Origin: Pagrus major
Lineage: Eukaryota > Chordata > Actinopteri > Spariformes > Sparidae
Direction of reading: 5' to 3'
NCBI RefSeq assembly: GCF_040436345.1
Contig: NC_133232.1
Coordinates: 35,444,265 to 35,508,264 of the forward strand
Length of the DNA: 64,000 bases
The position numbers were made by a program, and so were the translations under genes. The notes under the pieces were generated by a model. It had not been told where the DNA came from and searched no databases. It worked only from the letters and a program-made list of their open reading frames with translations. Shown here in pieces: positions 52,298 to 64,000 of the stretch; the stretch's first letter is position 1, and each line of letters opens with the position of its first letter.

Positions 52298-55200
52298 GGT
52301 GGCTTATAATAATCTATAGACATTTGGATCGTCACAGTGTTGTGTTGTTAACCATGCTAATAATTAGCATGCCCCGCTGCTGACCCGTTCTAATCTGCCT
52401 CTGATCTGCGGGTCAGGCCTCTGCCACAGTAGGTTAAGCATACAGTGACTGTTCACCTCCACAGATGAAACAAAAGGTTTTAAACTGATGCACAAGGTCA
52501 AATTGAGCGACCACTCGTGATGCATTACGTTACACTCCACTGTGGTTTCTGTCATTTATGCTGCTTGTGTGATTGCCAGTTTATGTGATTAGCCACCGCG
52601 ACGTGACGTCAGGGTGCGTTCCTCCAAAAGTTGAGTCAATGGGAGGACCTGTGTTTTCGCTGCAACGGCAGATTTGGTCTGAATGCAGCCAAACAGTCCT
52701 AACATCTGGAAGGTTGCTTCATGACGATAAAGACCTGTATCCAAAGCTCAACTGCTTCACTGCATAGCTGCTTACATCTTGCATGGGTCATCATCAGTAT
52801 GACCCTAATAAGCCAGTGAACACGTCGAAAGCAGAACTGAAAGCATCTAATTTAACAGAGTGATGGCTCGCTGTATGACGTGTTGGAAAAACGTCATTGA
52901 AAATGATCTAATCTCAGAGCATTGTGTAATTTACTATTGAGGATTATTTCAGTCAGGGTGATTATTTGCATTGTGTAAGTGCAGCTGGGCTTTGTGTTTG
53001 TTCTCCTATAGCTATACATTTGATGTGAGTCTTTGCGATGTGTACAAAAACAGCTGTGGTTCAAAAATGGCATGTTGAGTATCACCATGTTTTGCAGCGC
53101 GGCCTTATGATCTGAACGAGAGTTACTACCCTCTGGTATACGCTCATCTTTAACCTGCTGAATCACTCGGTACTCTCACAGACGTCATCATTCCTCATTA
53201 TCATGCAGGTTGCTTGGAATCTTGTGCTCTCTGTTTCTGAAAAGCCTCTCGGGTAGATAGCGTCCCCGTGGCTCTCTGCGCTTTTGATGGATCTCTGGTG
53301 GTTTTGCCCTGGACTGATAACAAGGGATACAGAGTCTGAGAGTGATGCAGTGAGAATGAACAATGAGGTCTCTGCTCTGTTTTGTGCATTTTGTCTGTAA
53401 ATGTTTATACCCACCATTTGTACTGTGTGATTCAGCAGCTCTGGTCTTTGTTGCATTTTGAATATTGCTCTTGGCCACAATGAAGTGATTCATAGTTCTT
53501 GAAGACCCCGTGAGGGACATATGGGATGTTTCATGGTCATTTTCTTTTCCTTTCAGAAGTCTTAGCTCATCGGCCGGTCTTGATGGTCAGGTTTCAACGG
53601 TACTTGATGAGTTGAGGAGATAAGTCTCTTCCTTCCGAGTTTCATGTCACTTAATCAGTCCAAGAGGAGTCCAGGCTATTGTCTCAGGGATCTTGAGCCC
53701 CGTTGTTGGATGCATGCACCCGTCTTGAATTTGGCATCAGGGTATCATTTCAGTGGTCATTACGTAGCTTGTTTTTTTCCTCCTGTAATACATTGATTCC
53801 ATTTTGAAATGGCTTGTCATAGTTAGTGAGAAGCCACTTCAAAAATGTTTATTGAAGAAATTATTTTAAACTGGGGTTGTCAAGTGAATTGAATGCATAG
53901 TTGACCATACAAATTACTAAAGAGATGTTTTATTTCGTGCTAAATCAAATATAAATAAAAAAAAAAATATATATAATATATATATAATAAAATATATAAA
54001 TCAAATGAAAGTAAACAAAAAGATTTATGACTTCGCCAGATGAAGAAATCATTATTTTCAGTGCAAGTCTAGCGGCTCCTCTTGATGGACGTACAGTTAA
54101 ATTAGCAAAGTCTTGGTTCTGCATGCTGCTGTCATTATAACGAGAGCAGCGCACGATGATGCTGATCATTTCTGACCGTGTTAACCCAGAGATGAAGATG
54201 TGCGCTGGCTGCTCAGGAATTGAGGTCTGCTCGGAGTGACGCTGCGCTCTGGTTTCCCTTTTCGATTTCATCATGCTGTCAAGGAAAAGCTTAGATGCAA
54301 GCAAAGGACAGAGCAGTTCATCGTAGTCCATTTTATTTTGTATGCATTGATTAGCTGTGCATGGCAGCTAGAATGAACTAGTAAATATATGGTCTGTAAC
54401 GAGTGACGTGGACCGTATTCAGCAAGTGTGTAAAAACATGCATTGTTAAGATTCCAAGTATCAGATGAATTATTCGGTATAGTGTATGAAGGTTGATGAA
54501 AACAGTTTTATTCAAGAGTTGTTTACATGATTCAGACTCATTCAGGACGCTGACATGGATGTGGGTCTACATTCATCAGTACGTTGACCATATAATCTCA
54601 TGTATGCTAACATACAGTATTTTAAAGATTCATTCACTAATGTGCTTTTCTTTTGACAACATGTACGCATAGACGAGCAGCTACAATGACATCAACACTG
54701 TACACTGTATGACTGGAGGGTTAAAAAGTATCTTGGTAACTTGGTGGCAGATCAGGTAAAATAGTGCACCAACATATCCTCACTTTGCATTACTAAAAAA
54801 AGAATAAATATATAAATGGAAGTGCGTTGTTTATATTGGTCAGCAGTCTTTCCTTAGCAGTGGTTTGCAGCTTTTCTCGGCACGTTATCTCCATCAACTT
54901 CAAAGTAGTGTGAAAACACGGCTCGCATGCAGCACATAATTGCATTACTGCCCTCTGCAGTTCCAGGAATGTGTATCGGGTCACGCTTGTGCTTGACCTG
55001 TATGTGTGTGCCATTATTCAGTGTTAGTGGAGCAGAAGATGGAAACAAATTTGGGACCCTCTCATCAAAACATTAGTCCTGAGCTTCACCAGGGGTCAGA
55101 GCACAAACCCCTTTGATTTAGATGACATGGCCTTCTGTCATTTGTTATGGGGGAAACGTTTGTTATGTCACTTGTGCTGAAATTGTCAATATAACGCTGA

Positions 55201-55860
55201 TATCTGAGATTACATGTTGGTTGGACAGACAGAGACACATCTTGATCCAGAGCCTTTAAGTGTTGGACAGATTGTATCAGTTTATCTTGTGAAAAGATCT
55301 TTTTGTGGAAAAAGTATTTTGAACAGAATGCAGAGATACAATCATGGTGGTAACAATGTGTACAATGTGCTGTTAAGTGGTATGCAATATAAGCTTCCTA
55401 CAAGCCATTTGTCTTGCTGCTTAAAATAAGCTTGACTCAAGATGTTCTTGAGCACTTAACAGGCTGAAATAATTACCACTCAAGAGAAGTCCTCCTCTCT
55501 TTACTGAACAGATAAGTTGTCGTGTGATGTGGGCCACCAGATGCAGAATGAAGTCAACCGGTGGGATATAGAATTTTAACACGTCTAGTTATTTTAAAGT
55601 CTTGCTGGAAACTGAACGCAGCACCTTTGGCTAGTGGGTGTGTCACTAACTGGATTATATCTGGGTGCTCCCTGGATGGCAGATTATTCTGTAATAGCTT
55701 GGTCTTACTTACAGCACCTCTCGGTCTTATGTAGTGGCTTGCTGCTCATCCTACATGTTGGCACAGTAACTCCGATTGCCTTTCAACTGTTGTAGATACA
55801 GACGACAGTGCCAGGGGATGGAGTTACACACCCTGCACTGAACTGAGTGGCTCAGTGTGT

Positions 55861-55861
<1 letters not shown>

Positions 55862-55941
<80 letters not shown>
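55862..55941. repeat. (CA)40 microsatellite
   Basis: 80-base uninterrupted run in elovl6 intron 1, the longest in the window. Confidence 0.97.
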
Positions 55942-55942
<1 letters not shown>

Positions 55943-58534
55943 CATTGTGCATATGGTTGCATATGCATATGTGACACTGTAAATACTATGGTGAGACAGT
56001 TAGACACTAGCTCACTGGCCCGGGCCTGCAGACTCATCCTCAGACTGCAAACTCAGGATTACGTAACGGGTGAAATCTCCTGGACCAGCTAATACAGATC
56101 CAAGTTCCACAGCAGGTTATCCAGCAGCTTTATACAACACTGTCAGTGGGGGAGGGGAGGGTCTATGGGATCAACATCCTCATTATATTATGGAGTGTAC
56201 TGTATATGTTACATGCAAGAACATGGAGCAGCTAAAGCCACAGGGATGTAGTACACACCTGTGTTGTGATATAGTGTTACAGTACTTTAAGCTGATGTCT
56301 GCACTTGCTTGTTTATTGTGTATGGAGCCGGATGCCTTCTCTCAGTGGCCGGTTTGAAGTGAGAGTAAGAAAACCTCTGCAGCCTGCTCCACAACATAAT
56401 AGACTGAACTCTCATATTGACATTATTGTCAATATGTTTGTTGGGCTCAGGGTTAGGGCTAGGGGTTTGGTTTATTGGTTTCCTAAGTTTATTATCTTTA
56501 CTCTCTCAGATATGAACACCTTTTTTAGGCTATCTCAGATATCCAGCAAGATTTGACAACAGCACAAACTGGGCCAACGCCCAGCGGCTCACACAGCGGC
56601 CCAGGCTGACATAACAACCACACATGAGAGGAAGGCATGCCAGAGATGCCTTACCTGGCTAACTGAGCAGCTCGGGCATATTGTCCTGGTTGTACACATT
56701 AATCATGATCTTTTAAATTGATGTTTTTGTTGTAAACTAATATTTGACTCAATTTGTGACGACAAAAGTACAAAATACAATTTAATTCTCTGTTACGTGC
56801 AGAAAAGTACATTTTCTGTTTATTTCAGTGTGTCAAGCTTCATGGACGTGAAAAATGATAATCCATGGACACTTTGAACATGGATGATTTGTCCAGTGGA
56901 TCTGGGGCACCTTTAATTTCTTTTCAAATGAAGCCAGTGCTGCTTACTGTTATTTGGAGGAAATCTCAGCTGGAGGAAAGCAGCTGGTTTCCAAACCTGC
57001 AGCAAGCGAGAAATCTCTGCTGATCTGTTTCTGCTCCGTGCTGATCCTCCCCAAAAGAGCTCTGACGTTGTAGTTTTTCATTTGTGCTGCCTCGGCCCAC
57101 TTTGACAAACAGCAGAGCCAAGGCTGCACACACCTCTCTTAATAAATTGTCCCATGTGGACATAACGCAGGATCAGAAGTGCTAGTTACACTTTTTCTGT
57201 TGTGTTCACCAAATTCTGTTGTTGTCTTATGATTTCATGGACTTCTTCGATCTGTTGTTTCTTTATCTACGGATGTTAATCATACTATGCATTTTTGCTC
57301 CTTCTTTAGATTTTTTTGAATTATTTGTGTATTATTGTGTGTATTAAACGTAGCAAAATGATTTGTTACATGCTTGGTATTGGTCAAGTGCTCTATCGTG
57401 CTCCCACAGATGTTCAGTCATTTTGTTTCTACAAAACAGGGATCGTATTTCTTTTGGCCCTTGAATCGTTTCAGATTTTATCACTTGCGTGTTGGCTTTC
57501 ATTTTGTAGGAAGTGCTACTTGATGTAGAAAATCCTGTTTGGAATATTATTTCGTGAGTGAATATGAGTCATGAAGGTCAGGAGTAGAGCTGTGGAGGCA
57601 CCGGGGAGCGTGAAGGGATGATGTGAATTCACACTGATGTCTCAAATAGATGCCTGTGACTGCAGACATGGCTTGGCTGCAGCTGGCACTTCAGAGCGTT
57701 TGCAAAGACAACAGTAGCACCTCCTCCACCAACGTGTCAGCTTTGACCATGCCCTTGGGTTTCTTTGCCCTTTGTTATTTTTCTGACAGCAGTGTAATCC
57801 ATCTTCTAAACATGCTGCAGTGGGCCATGCACATCTTGGACTACTTACTCTACTGCACATGATGATAATACAACTCCAACTGTCCTCCAGCTACCTTTGT
57901 GCCTGAGCTGGAAAATAAAATACATCGCAGTGTATCTGATCTGCGTTATGTTGAGAATTCTTCACGTTTCAGAAACATTAATGTTCAGAGACCTTTATTT
58001 TTAAATTTTATTTAAAATCAAGGTTTCACTTTCGCTTTCCTCTCTTCAGCTCATCTTCTGCTGTGTTTCTGCCCTCGTTACAGTTGCTATTGATGCATAA
58101 GTCACTGACAGTTTTAATTGTAACATTACTGCTCAATTCTCTCTCACCGTATAGTTGATGCTGTATTTATTGTGCAGCTGTAATGTTGTCAAAACTTGTT
58201 GCAGTGGTTAGCCTCATCAAATGTTAAAAAAGTCCTTTATAGGAAAGTCTCAGCACTCTGCAGCCATCTTGGCAACGCCCCTGGCCAGGCCCCCATCTAA
58301 AATCATTTTTAATAACCTCACCTTTTTGGTAATCCAAAAGCATGATATCCTCCTCTTCCATGCCTAAAAGAAGTCACTCAATAGACCCGGACGTTTTGAT
58401 TTGTCAAAGCAGGAAAAGCACATACAGTATGTGACCCATTACATGCACAGTACCTGAGCCCTGGAACCTGCTCACGAAATGGAATGCAGCCATTGTTAAT
58501 GTTTCAGATTCCACCTGTGCTCTTCCTGCTTTGC

Positions 58535-58568
58535 CAAGGACAAGGACAAGGACAAGGACAAGGACAAG
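58535..58568. repeat. (AAGGAC)5 tandem repeat
   Basis: Hexanucleotide repeat in elovl6 intron 1. Confidence 0.9.
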
Positions 58569-61099
58569 CGAGGCTGCAGCAGTGCTTTAAATGATGTTGT
58601 GCAGTGAATGAATTTATCCATGTGTACTTGCTGCACTAAAAGAAGAAATGAATGCCTTTGCCTCTGTGCAGGATATCATAAGAAGGGAATTCCTGCGAGA
58701 TCACAGCTTAGGCCATATATCACTCTGACCTTTGACCTTCCAGCTTAGACAGCAGTGCGCAGAAGGGCAGTGCTGAGATTGTTCCTCCCCTCCGATCCTC
58801 CCGGCCTCCCCTCAGTATGTAGGCCACTGTGGACTCTGTGTTGCATTGTTCTCCCCTTCTTCATGTGGAGTTGAGGCACAGTGATGTCATTCTGCGGTCC
58901 AACCCTGTTGTCATTCTATGAAAGCTTCTCCTTTTGACTTTGACTGGAATGCTTTGTCCTCGGTTCTGTGGAGGTGGCCTAAATCAGTTTGTGGGTTTCC
59001 TGCAAGAACAGGAAGGTGGCATCCTTCATTCTCTGGATACTGATGCACAATGGAGTCCATTATTTTAAACCATTCGTTGCACTTCTGTTCCTTACTTCAT
59101 TGACTCGCCTGATTGATTAAAGTTTCACAATCTGAGCATCATTCACTCTCTTAAAACATACACATGCTGCAGGATCGTTCTCAGGCCGATCTTAACGTTT
59201 GTTTATTAGCTGGTATTGGTTGAAGTGTAGCTGCTAATTAATATCCAGCTTCACATAGTTGACTGACTCTTACATGGCTGCCACAACAACAACATTTAAA
59301 ACACTGGCCTCAAGAACTCCCTTCAGGTTGAAAAGACTGACACATTCTTAACAGCAACAAAACATAATTGGTTGGATGATAACAAAAGGTTTTCCTGTTT
59401 CCCTGCATGTCACCTGCCACATTCTCACGTCTTTATGAAGTAGTTAAACAAAATGTTTTTTTTTTTGCTTTCTTGCCGAGCTACATGCCTTATCAGCGAA
59501 ACTAAATGTTGTTCTCTGCTGAGGCTGCAAAACAGAACAGGATGGATCGGTAGCTACAGGTTGCATATGCCACTGTGAGAAATGTTTGCCTTCGTAGTGT
59601 GAGTTAGGCCATTTGACCAGTTTACTAGTGTGCTATGCTGTATATTACAAAGACAGCTGACCTTGAATAGACCGTTTTTTCTTTTTTTTTTACTACACAG
59701 TTGAAGCTTTGGTTAGAATAATTCATGTTCCATTCTGGTGATTAATTTCAGTGCCGTGCTCTCTTAGTATAACCTCTAAACAGCAGCAGAGAAACATCAT
59801 CACTGAACTGGAACATGGCTCTGTGGGCTAGTTTTACACAACTCATCCTCCCAAGGGCTATTGGTCCCAGAGCTCCCAGAATGCCTCATTCCTGGTCCCG
59901 AGAGCAAACCTGATGTTTCTAATTTATTTATTTCTTCCAGGGATGTTGCTGTACATGCTGCTTTTCTCCAGCACCAACATAAAGTCACACATGCCTGTAC
60001 GTCAAGCTCATCGGCACCTGCAACTTTACCTGAGTTTATTTTTAGTTTATTTTCCCCAACTTTTTTGGCTAATGCTGCTCTAAACTATTACTCTACTCCC
60101 TGTCCAATGGACCTACCAGTCTGTTTTTTGTTTTTGGACAAAGCTGCTCTAGTTTTAGGCAGCATGCCCCAATCTTCTGTTGATGCTGCTCAGCAACGAG
60201 TCTGTCTAGTCAGACCACCTGTGCTTTGTAATTGTGCTGAGGACTGGGAAATGCTTTTCTTTAGATTGGTTATGGCCAGGTGGTGCTGCAGCACTAGTGC
60301 TCCACTTCATATGGCACAGCAGTGACCTCTGACAAGTCAATTAAGACGAAACAGGCGTCAAAGGATGGAGGGAGCTGGAACTTAATGGAGGCAATAACTG
60401 TAGACTGAAAGCTAAGCAGTGAGGGACAGTTGGAGCTGGACTCAGATCATTAACTCATTACTTCAGGCGTTTCTTGTGGAGTCGGTGCAGCTATTGTTTG
60501 TGTTCTGTAAACAGTGTGTTGTACTTATCATAGATACGATGCTGGAAGAGGATTAGTGAGAGAGACAGACGTATGGTTTTATAAATTTCTTTTCAAACCT
60601 AGAAAACACTCGCTTCTCCCTCAGTAACCGCGGTCACAATGCCTTTAACCAGAGTTCATTAAAGAAAAGTTCCCCTTTGAAAACAAGCTGTCAGATGTCT
60701 TCATGGTGCAAATGTGGATAAAGAGTCACATGTTGGGCTTCAACTAACGGTTATTTTAATGGCTATTAATGTATCGATTATTCATTGTTTGGTCTATAAA
60801 ATGTCAGTTAGTGTTTCCCAAAGCACAAGATGACGTCCACAAATGTGTGTTTGTCCAAAGTAAAACCTTTAAGAAGAAAGAAAGAAATTTGTCAAGCAGT
60901 TTTAATGGTTATTAAAGTAGCTGGCAAATATTTTAATAGTTGACAACTGATTGATCAATCAACATTGCAGTTCTAATAACGTGGGCGAGGAAATGTGATG
61001 TTTGTGATGAATAACATCAGAATAATGAGCAGAACTTGCTCATTAACCTGTGTAAGTAAATGCACCTGATGTAATCTCTTTGTTTATTTGTGTTCACAG

Positions 61100-61231
61100 G
61101 AAGAAGTCCTTTCTCTTCGCTGCACTCTACGCTGCCTTCATCCTCGGTGGACGCCATGTCATGAAACAGAGGGAGAAGTTTGAGCTGAGGAAACCGCTGG
61201 TGCTATGGTCGCTCACGCTCGCTGTATTCAG
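61100..61231 (+). CDS. elovl6: elovl6 coding exon 2
   Basis: The acceptor TTCACAG is at 61,099/61,100 and the donor (AG then GTGAGA) at 61,231/61,232. It encodes [17 protein letters not shown], the first transmembrane helix, followed by a cytosolic basic loop (FELRKP) and the start of helix 2 ([11 protein letters not shown]), ending inside the Ser72 codon. It matches ELOVL6 throughout; the loop [10 protein letters not shown] is the most divergent part. Confidence 0.95.
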
Positions 61232-61666
61232 GTGAGAAAGCTTTGCGTTATTAATGGCAGCGAATAAGTAACCAATTTTCAAACATGTAATGAGCACTAG
61301 TTGTTTAATATAAAGGGCCAACAGTTTAATCAACTAGTGGCCTATTTCAGAATCAGAATCAGAATCAGAAATCCTTTATTTGTCCCGCAAATGGGGAAAT
61401 TCCTTAATTACATTGTAATCAATAAATGTACTTTCGTTCTACTACGCTCATCAAGTGGCTCAGAAGTATGTCATGTCATAGTTTTGGTGGCATCTGTCAC
61501 ATCAGACACTACAGCAGAGCCAAGGAGCCACGTAACCTCTTTACACATTAAGTATGAACAGCAGTGTGTAACGTTAAATTAATTCCCTGATGGATGATTG
61601 AAGTGGAAAAACTAGATAATCTGCCACTGTAATGATTCCTTATGTCTTGTCTCCGTTTCATTGTAG
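61232..61666 (+). other. elovl6: elovl6 intron 2 with retroposon tail
   Basis: This 435-base intron contains, at about 61,348-61,403, a run of AATCAG hexamers followed by CCTTTATTTGTCC and GGGGAAATT. That arrangement is typical of a 3' tail found in many dispersed teleost non-LTR retroposon copies. Confidence 0.6.
61348..61403 (+). repeat. Retroposon 3'-tail fragment (AATCAG repeats)
   Basis: Four AATCAG-type hexamers followed by CCTTTATTTGTCC and GGGGAAATT, a recurrent teleost non-LTR/SINE tail. Confidence 0.6.
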
Positions 61667-61818
61667 TATATTTGGTGCCATCCGTACTGGGAGTTACATG
61701 ACGTACATCCTAATGACAAAAGGGCTCAAACAGTCAGTTTGTGACCAGAGTTTTTACAACGGGCCTGTCAGCAAGTTCTGGGCCTACGCCTTTGTACTTA
61801 GTAAAGCACCAGAACTGG
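61667..61818 (+). CDS. elovl6: elovl6 coding exon 3
   Basis: The acceptor TTGTAG is at 61,666/61,667 and the donor GTAAGT at 61,819. It encodes the rest of helix 2 and the segment [27 protein letters not shown], then [23 protein letters not shown]. The last residues begin the elongase KxxExxDT motif, completed by exon 4. Near-identity with mammalian ELOVL6, including the [14 protein letters not shown] block, separates it from the sister ELOVL3 family. Confidence 0.95.
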
Positions 61819-62852
61819 GTAAGTCCAGACCTTTTTATGGCATGTCTCATATTGTCCGTGTACTGGATATTATATATTGTTTCCCTTCAACCATCTTGCT
61901 GAAGTTATGTTTCATTCCTGCTCTTTACTCATGTTGCTTTCAGACCGTCCACGACTTAATATGCCAAACGGAAAAGGCACGTTAGTGAACTGCAATTAAA
62001 ATAATTCAGTCATGTATGTATAATAACTGTTCTGTTGTTGTGTACAACAGAGTCAGACTAAACACATACACATACACATTAGGGCAATGCAATTACAAAC
62101 AGGCTGATGGTATGCTGATGTACCCGAGGTGTAACCTCACGAACAGCACGCTCCAGCTTTACCACATGGACAGATGCCAGTAGTGGTTATGCTGTATCGT
62201 AAAGCAGTGGCATCATTTTCCACTATTACAAAACAATGTATTTTTACTACTGTACATCAATTTGGGGGAAAAAACAAAAAACATGCTGATATAGCACATT
62301 TTAGTTCCTTAGGTTTTTACTATGTTTTCCAGATTAATCAGAAATATAATTTCTAAGCTTTATAATAAAAAAATATCAATATATTAATCTATTGGTATAC
62401 GTTGGTTTAACTTAACGGGAGATGCTTACAGATGAAAACACCATTTTTCCATTCACTGGTCAGTTTCTGTCTGCAATAAAAATTACTGTACTGGTTTATT
62501 TTTAACCACTTTCCAGTGTTAACATCATAATGTGCAATGCAGCTTGTGTAAATACAGCTGTCACTTGTGTTTCTGAGTATCATTTATTGGACAGCCAGTG
62601 AAGTTGTTTCAGACATTTCGGCACTACTCTGTGTGCCAACAGCTTTGAGCTTTTACACAAATCATTTGGCCAATATTTTGCAGCAACTTGAATAACAGCC
62701 AGTGATTTTAAATAAGCCCATGGTAATGATATTCCCCCTTTCTTTCTGTTCCTGTCCATTCATCCTCCGTTTTCTTTATTCTCCTCCCCATGCTCTCCAC
62801 TAACTCCCCTTCCATCTCTTGAACAATCCAACTTCCTCTATCATATCTGCAG
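61819..62852 (+). other. elovl6: elovl6 intron 3, no gene
   Basis: This 1,034-base intron is AT-rich in the middle (62,270-62,400). I saw no coding exon or clear repeat. A pyrimidine-rich tract precedes the acceptor. Confidence 0.6.
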
Positions 62853-63295
62853 GTGACACTCTCTTCATCGTCCTGAGGAAACAGAAGCTCATCTTCCTCC
62901 ACTGGTACCACCACATCACCGTGCTGCTCTACTCCTGGTACTCCTACAAAGACATGGTGGCCGGCGGCGGATGGTTCATGACCATGAACTACTTGGTCCA
63001 CGCCGTCATGTACTCTTACTACGCCTTGCGGGCGGCCGGCTTTAAGCTGTCGCGCAAGTTCGCCATGTTCATCACAATTACCCAGATCACCCAGATGCTG
63101 ATGGGCTGTGTGGTCAACTACTTGGTGTACTCGTGGATGCAGCAGGGCCAGGAGTGTCCATCCCACATGCAGAACATTGTGTGGTCCTCCCTCATGTACC
63201 TCAGCTACTTTGTGCTCTTTGTCCAGTTCTTCATGGAGGCCTACTTTGGCAAGTCCAGAGCATCGGCCACGGTTGTCACCAAGAAGAGAGAGTAA
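62853..63295 (+). CDS. elovl6: elovl6 coding exon 4 (catalytic core and C-terminus)
   Basis: The acceptor TATCTGCAG is at 62,852/62,853 and TAA at 63,293-63,295. The exon completes Gly123 and reads [20 protein letters not shown], giving the HxxHH catalytic histidine box at residues 139-143. It continues with the HxxMYxYY motif (172-179), TITQITQ (197-203), and the last membrane helices ([28 protein letters not shown]). The tail is charged and ends KKRE. The C-terminal 15 residues differ from the human protein, as is usual for this tail, but the ER-retrieval lysines are kept. Confidence 0.97.
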
Positions 63296-64000
63296 ACACA
63301 TGCCATAAGTGTGGGAAGAAGGGCGATAATGAAGAAAAAGGGAGGTGAAAATGGAGAGCAGGGACCAGTGACTTGAGAGAGTCTGTTAGGGTTGGGTGAT
63401 GGAGAGGTGGAGTGGTTGCCAGGGGAGTGGGTGTGGGATGGGACACGGGTGGGAGGGTCAAGAGGATGACTGGTGTTTGTGCTTGAGCATTTCTATTAAT
63501 GTGCAGATCTAAAAAGCCTCAGTGGAGGTGACGTCTCCGTTGAGGGATGCTGAGGAAGCAGCGCCGCCATGATCAGAAGCCATCACAAGTCGTCCACCTG
63601 AAGTTTTAAAGCCCCTTTTTGAATTCACCATGAGTAATTTTTAAAATTTAGAAAATAACAAAAGGACAAAATCACCAGATTAAAACCAATGCATCTGCCA
63701 CAAGCATATGTTTACTTGATATTAAAAAATAATATTAATCTGTACATATGAAGATGGATGGAGTCAGCGTTAACTTAAGCCATCTGAGTATGTTTTTGTC
63801 CGTCTGTCGTTGGTGTTTGTTGTTCTGTTTTGATCTGTCAAAGAAAAAGTTTGAGACACTGGTGAGTGTTTGAAGCTGCTGAGTGTTGGTGGGTGACGTG
63901 ACCTGATGGGGTGATCGGCACTGTATCTTCTGTGTCTTACATTGCAAAATGCGATATTTTCTCAGGTCTTAGGTTATCTCTTTCTTAATATAATATGCAT
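63296..64000 (+). other. elovl6: elovl6 3' UTR (continues past the window)
   Basis: No canonical AATAAA was seen within 700 bases of the stop; an ATTAAA variant occurs near 63,720. Vertebrate ELOVL6 transcripts have long 3' UTRs, so the transcript probably runs beyond the window. Confidence 0.5.

Larger units (their letters stand above)
46612..61099 (+). other. elovl6: elovl6 intron 1 (14.5 kb), no internal gene recognised
   Basis: This long first intron carries a 17-base tandem repeat near its 5' end, interspersed repeats (around 49,320, 50,290 and 51,735-52,045), an 18-bp perfect inverted repeat (50,685-50,756), an ATT run, an A/T-only tract (53,950-54,000) and a very long CA repeat (55,862-55,941). 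A hexanucleotide AAGGAC repeat is at 58,535-58,568. A 154-codon open frame at 59,861-60,325 is about as long as expected by chance and has no recognisable domain. Confidence 0.6.
46529..63295 (+). other. elovl6: elovl6 gene span (start to stop codon)
   Basis: Four coding exons: 46,529-46,611, 61,100-61,231, 61,667-61,818 and 62,853-63,295. They total 810 nt, 269 aa, against 265 aa for human ELOVL6, with GT-AG introns of 14,488, 435 and 1,034 bases. ELOVL6 is the rate-limiting condensing enzyme (3-ketoacyl-CoA synthase) of ER fatty-acid elongation, preferring C12-C16 saturated and monounsaturated acyl-CoA with malonyl-CoA, for example palmitate to stearate. Family motifs present: KxxExxDT (118-125), HxxHH (139-143), HxxMYxYY (172-179) and TxxQxxQ (197-203). 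The C-terminus KKRE fits a dilysine KKxx ER-retrieval signal. Confidence 0.96.

Noticed and set aside
58535..58568. Possible CRISPR-like or satellite array
   Set aside because: A five-unit hexanucleotide microsatellite with no spacers, in a vertebrate intron.
59861..60325. 154-codon open frame in elovl6 intron 1 (+ strand)
   Set aside because: About one frame this long is expected by chance in 64 kb at this base composition. It has no domain, composition bias or splice context, and it sits inside an intron on the same strand as elovl6.
62708..63301. 197-codon antisense frame opposite elovl6 exon 4
   Set aside because: A shadow of the conserved elongase exon: it lacks any known domain and spans the intron boundary on the coding strand.

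Overview
The window is vertebrate nuclear DNA, most likely from a percomorph (spiny-rayed) teleost. It has large introns, many CA/GT and other microsatellites, degenerate Tc1-like and MITE-like repeats of the kind scattered through fish genomes, and two genes whose proteins align throughout with known vertebrate families. Both genes are on the + strand and no other protein-coding gene could be supported.

Layout. (1) 1-12,100: upstream flank of pitx2, with no gene seen. It holds SINE-like fragments, an unusual fold-back Tc1-derived element (3,222-3,936), microsatellites, and stretches with clustered TAATCC/GGATTA sites that could be regulatory. (2) 12,100-22,800: pitx2, a paired-like homeobox gene with two promoters. 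An upstream non-coding exon (donor after 12,894) feeds the isoform-a first coding exon (15,398-15,443). A second, internal start gives the isoform-c first exon (19,373-19,556). Both splice to the homeobox exon (20,073-20,272) and the last exon (21,145-21,705). Predicted proteins are 268 aa (a) and 314 aa (c). (3) 22,800-46,200: about 23 kb without a recognisable gene, containing repeats, an inverted pair of repeat copies, and two full matches to the CTCF core motif. (4) 46,529-63,295: elovl6, the ER elongase for C12-C16 saturated and monounsaturated fatty acids, in four coding exons (269 aa), with a CpG-rich 5' end and a 14.5 kb first intron. Its 3' UTR runs off the window.

The two genes do not form a pathway. 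Their neighbourhood matches the conserved PITX2-ELOVL6 linkage (human 4q25), which supports naming the homeobox gene pitx2 rather than pitx1 or pitx3. The most interesting non-coding signal is in the last pitx2 intron: an NKX2 consensus and two FOXH1 consensus sites in opposite orientation, with SMAD half-sites. This is the composition known for the Nodal-responsive asymmetric enhancer (ASE) of Pitx2 and suggests the left-right enhancer is retained here.

Limits: exon boundaries come from reading frame, splice consensus and remembered family sequence, not transcripts. UTR ends, promoters and enhancers are inferences. Conservation could not be computed.
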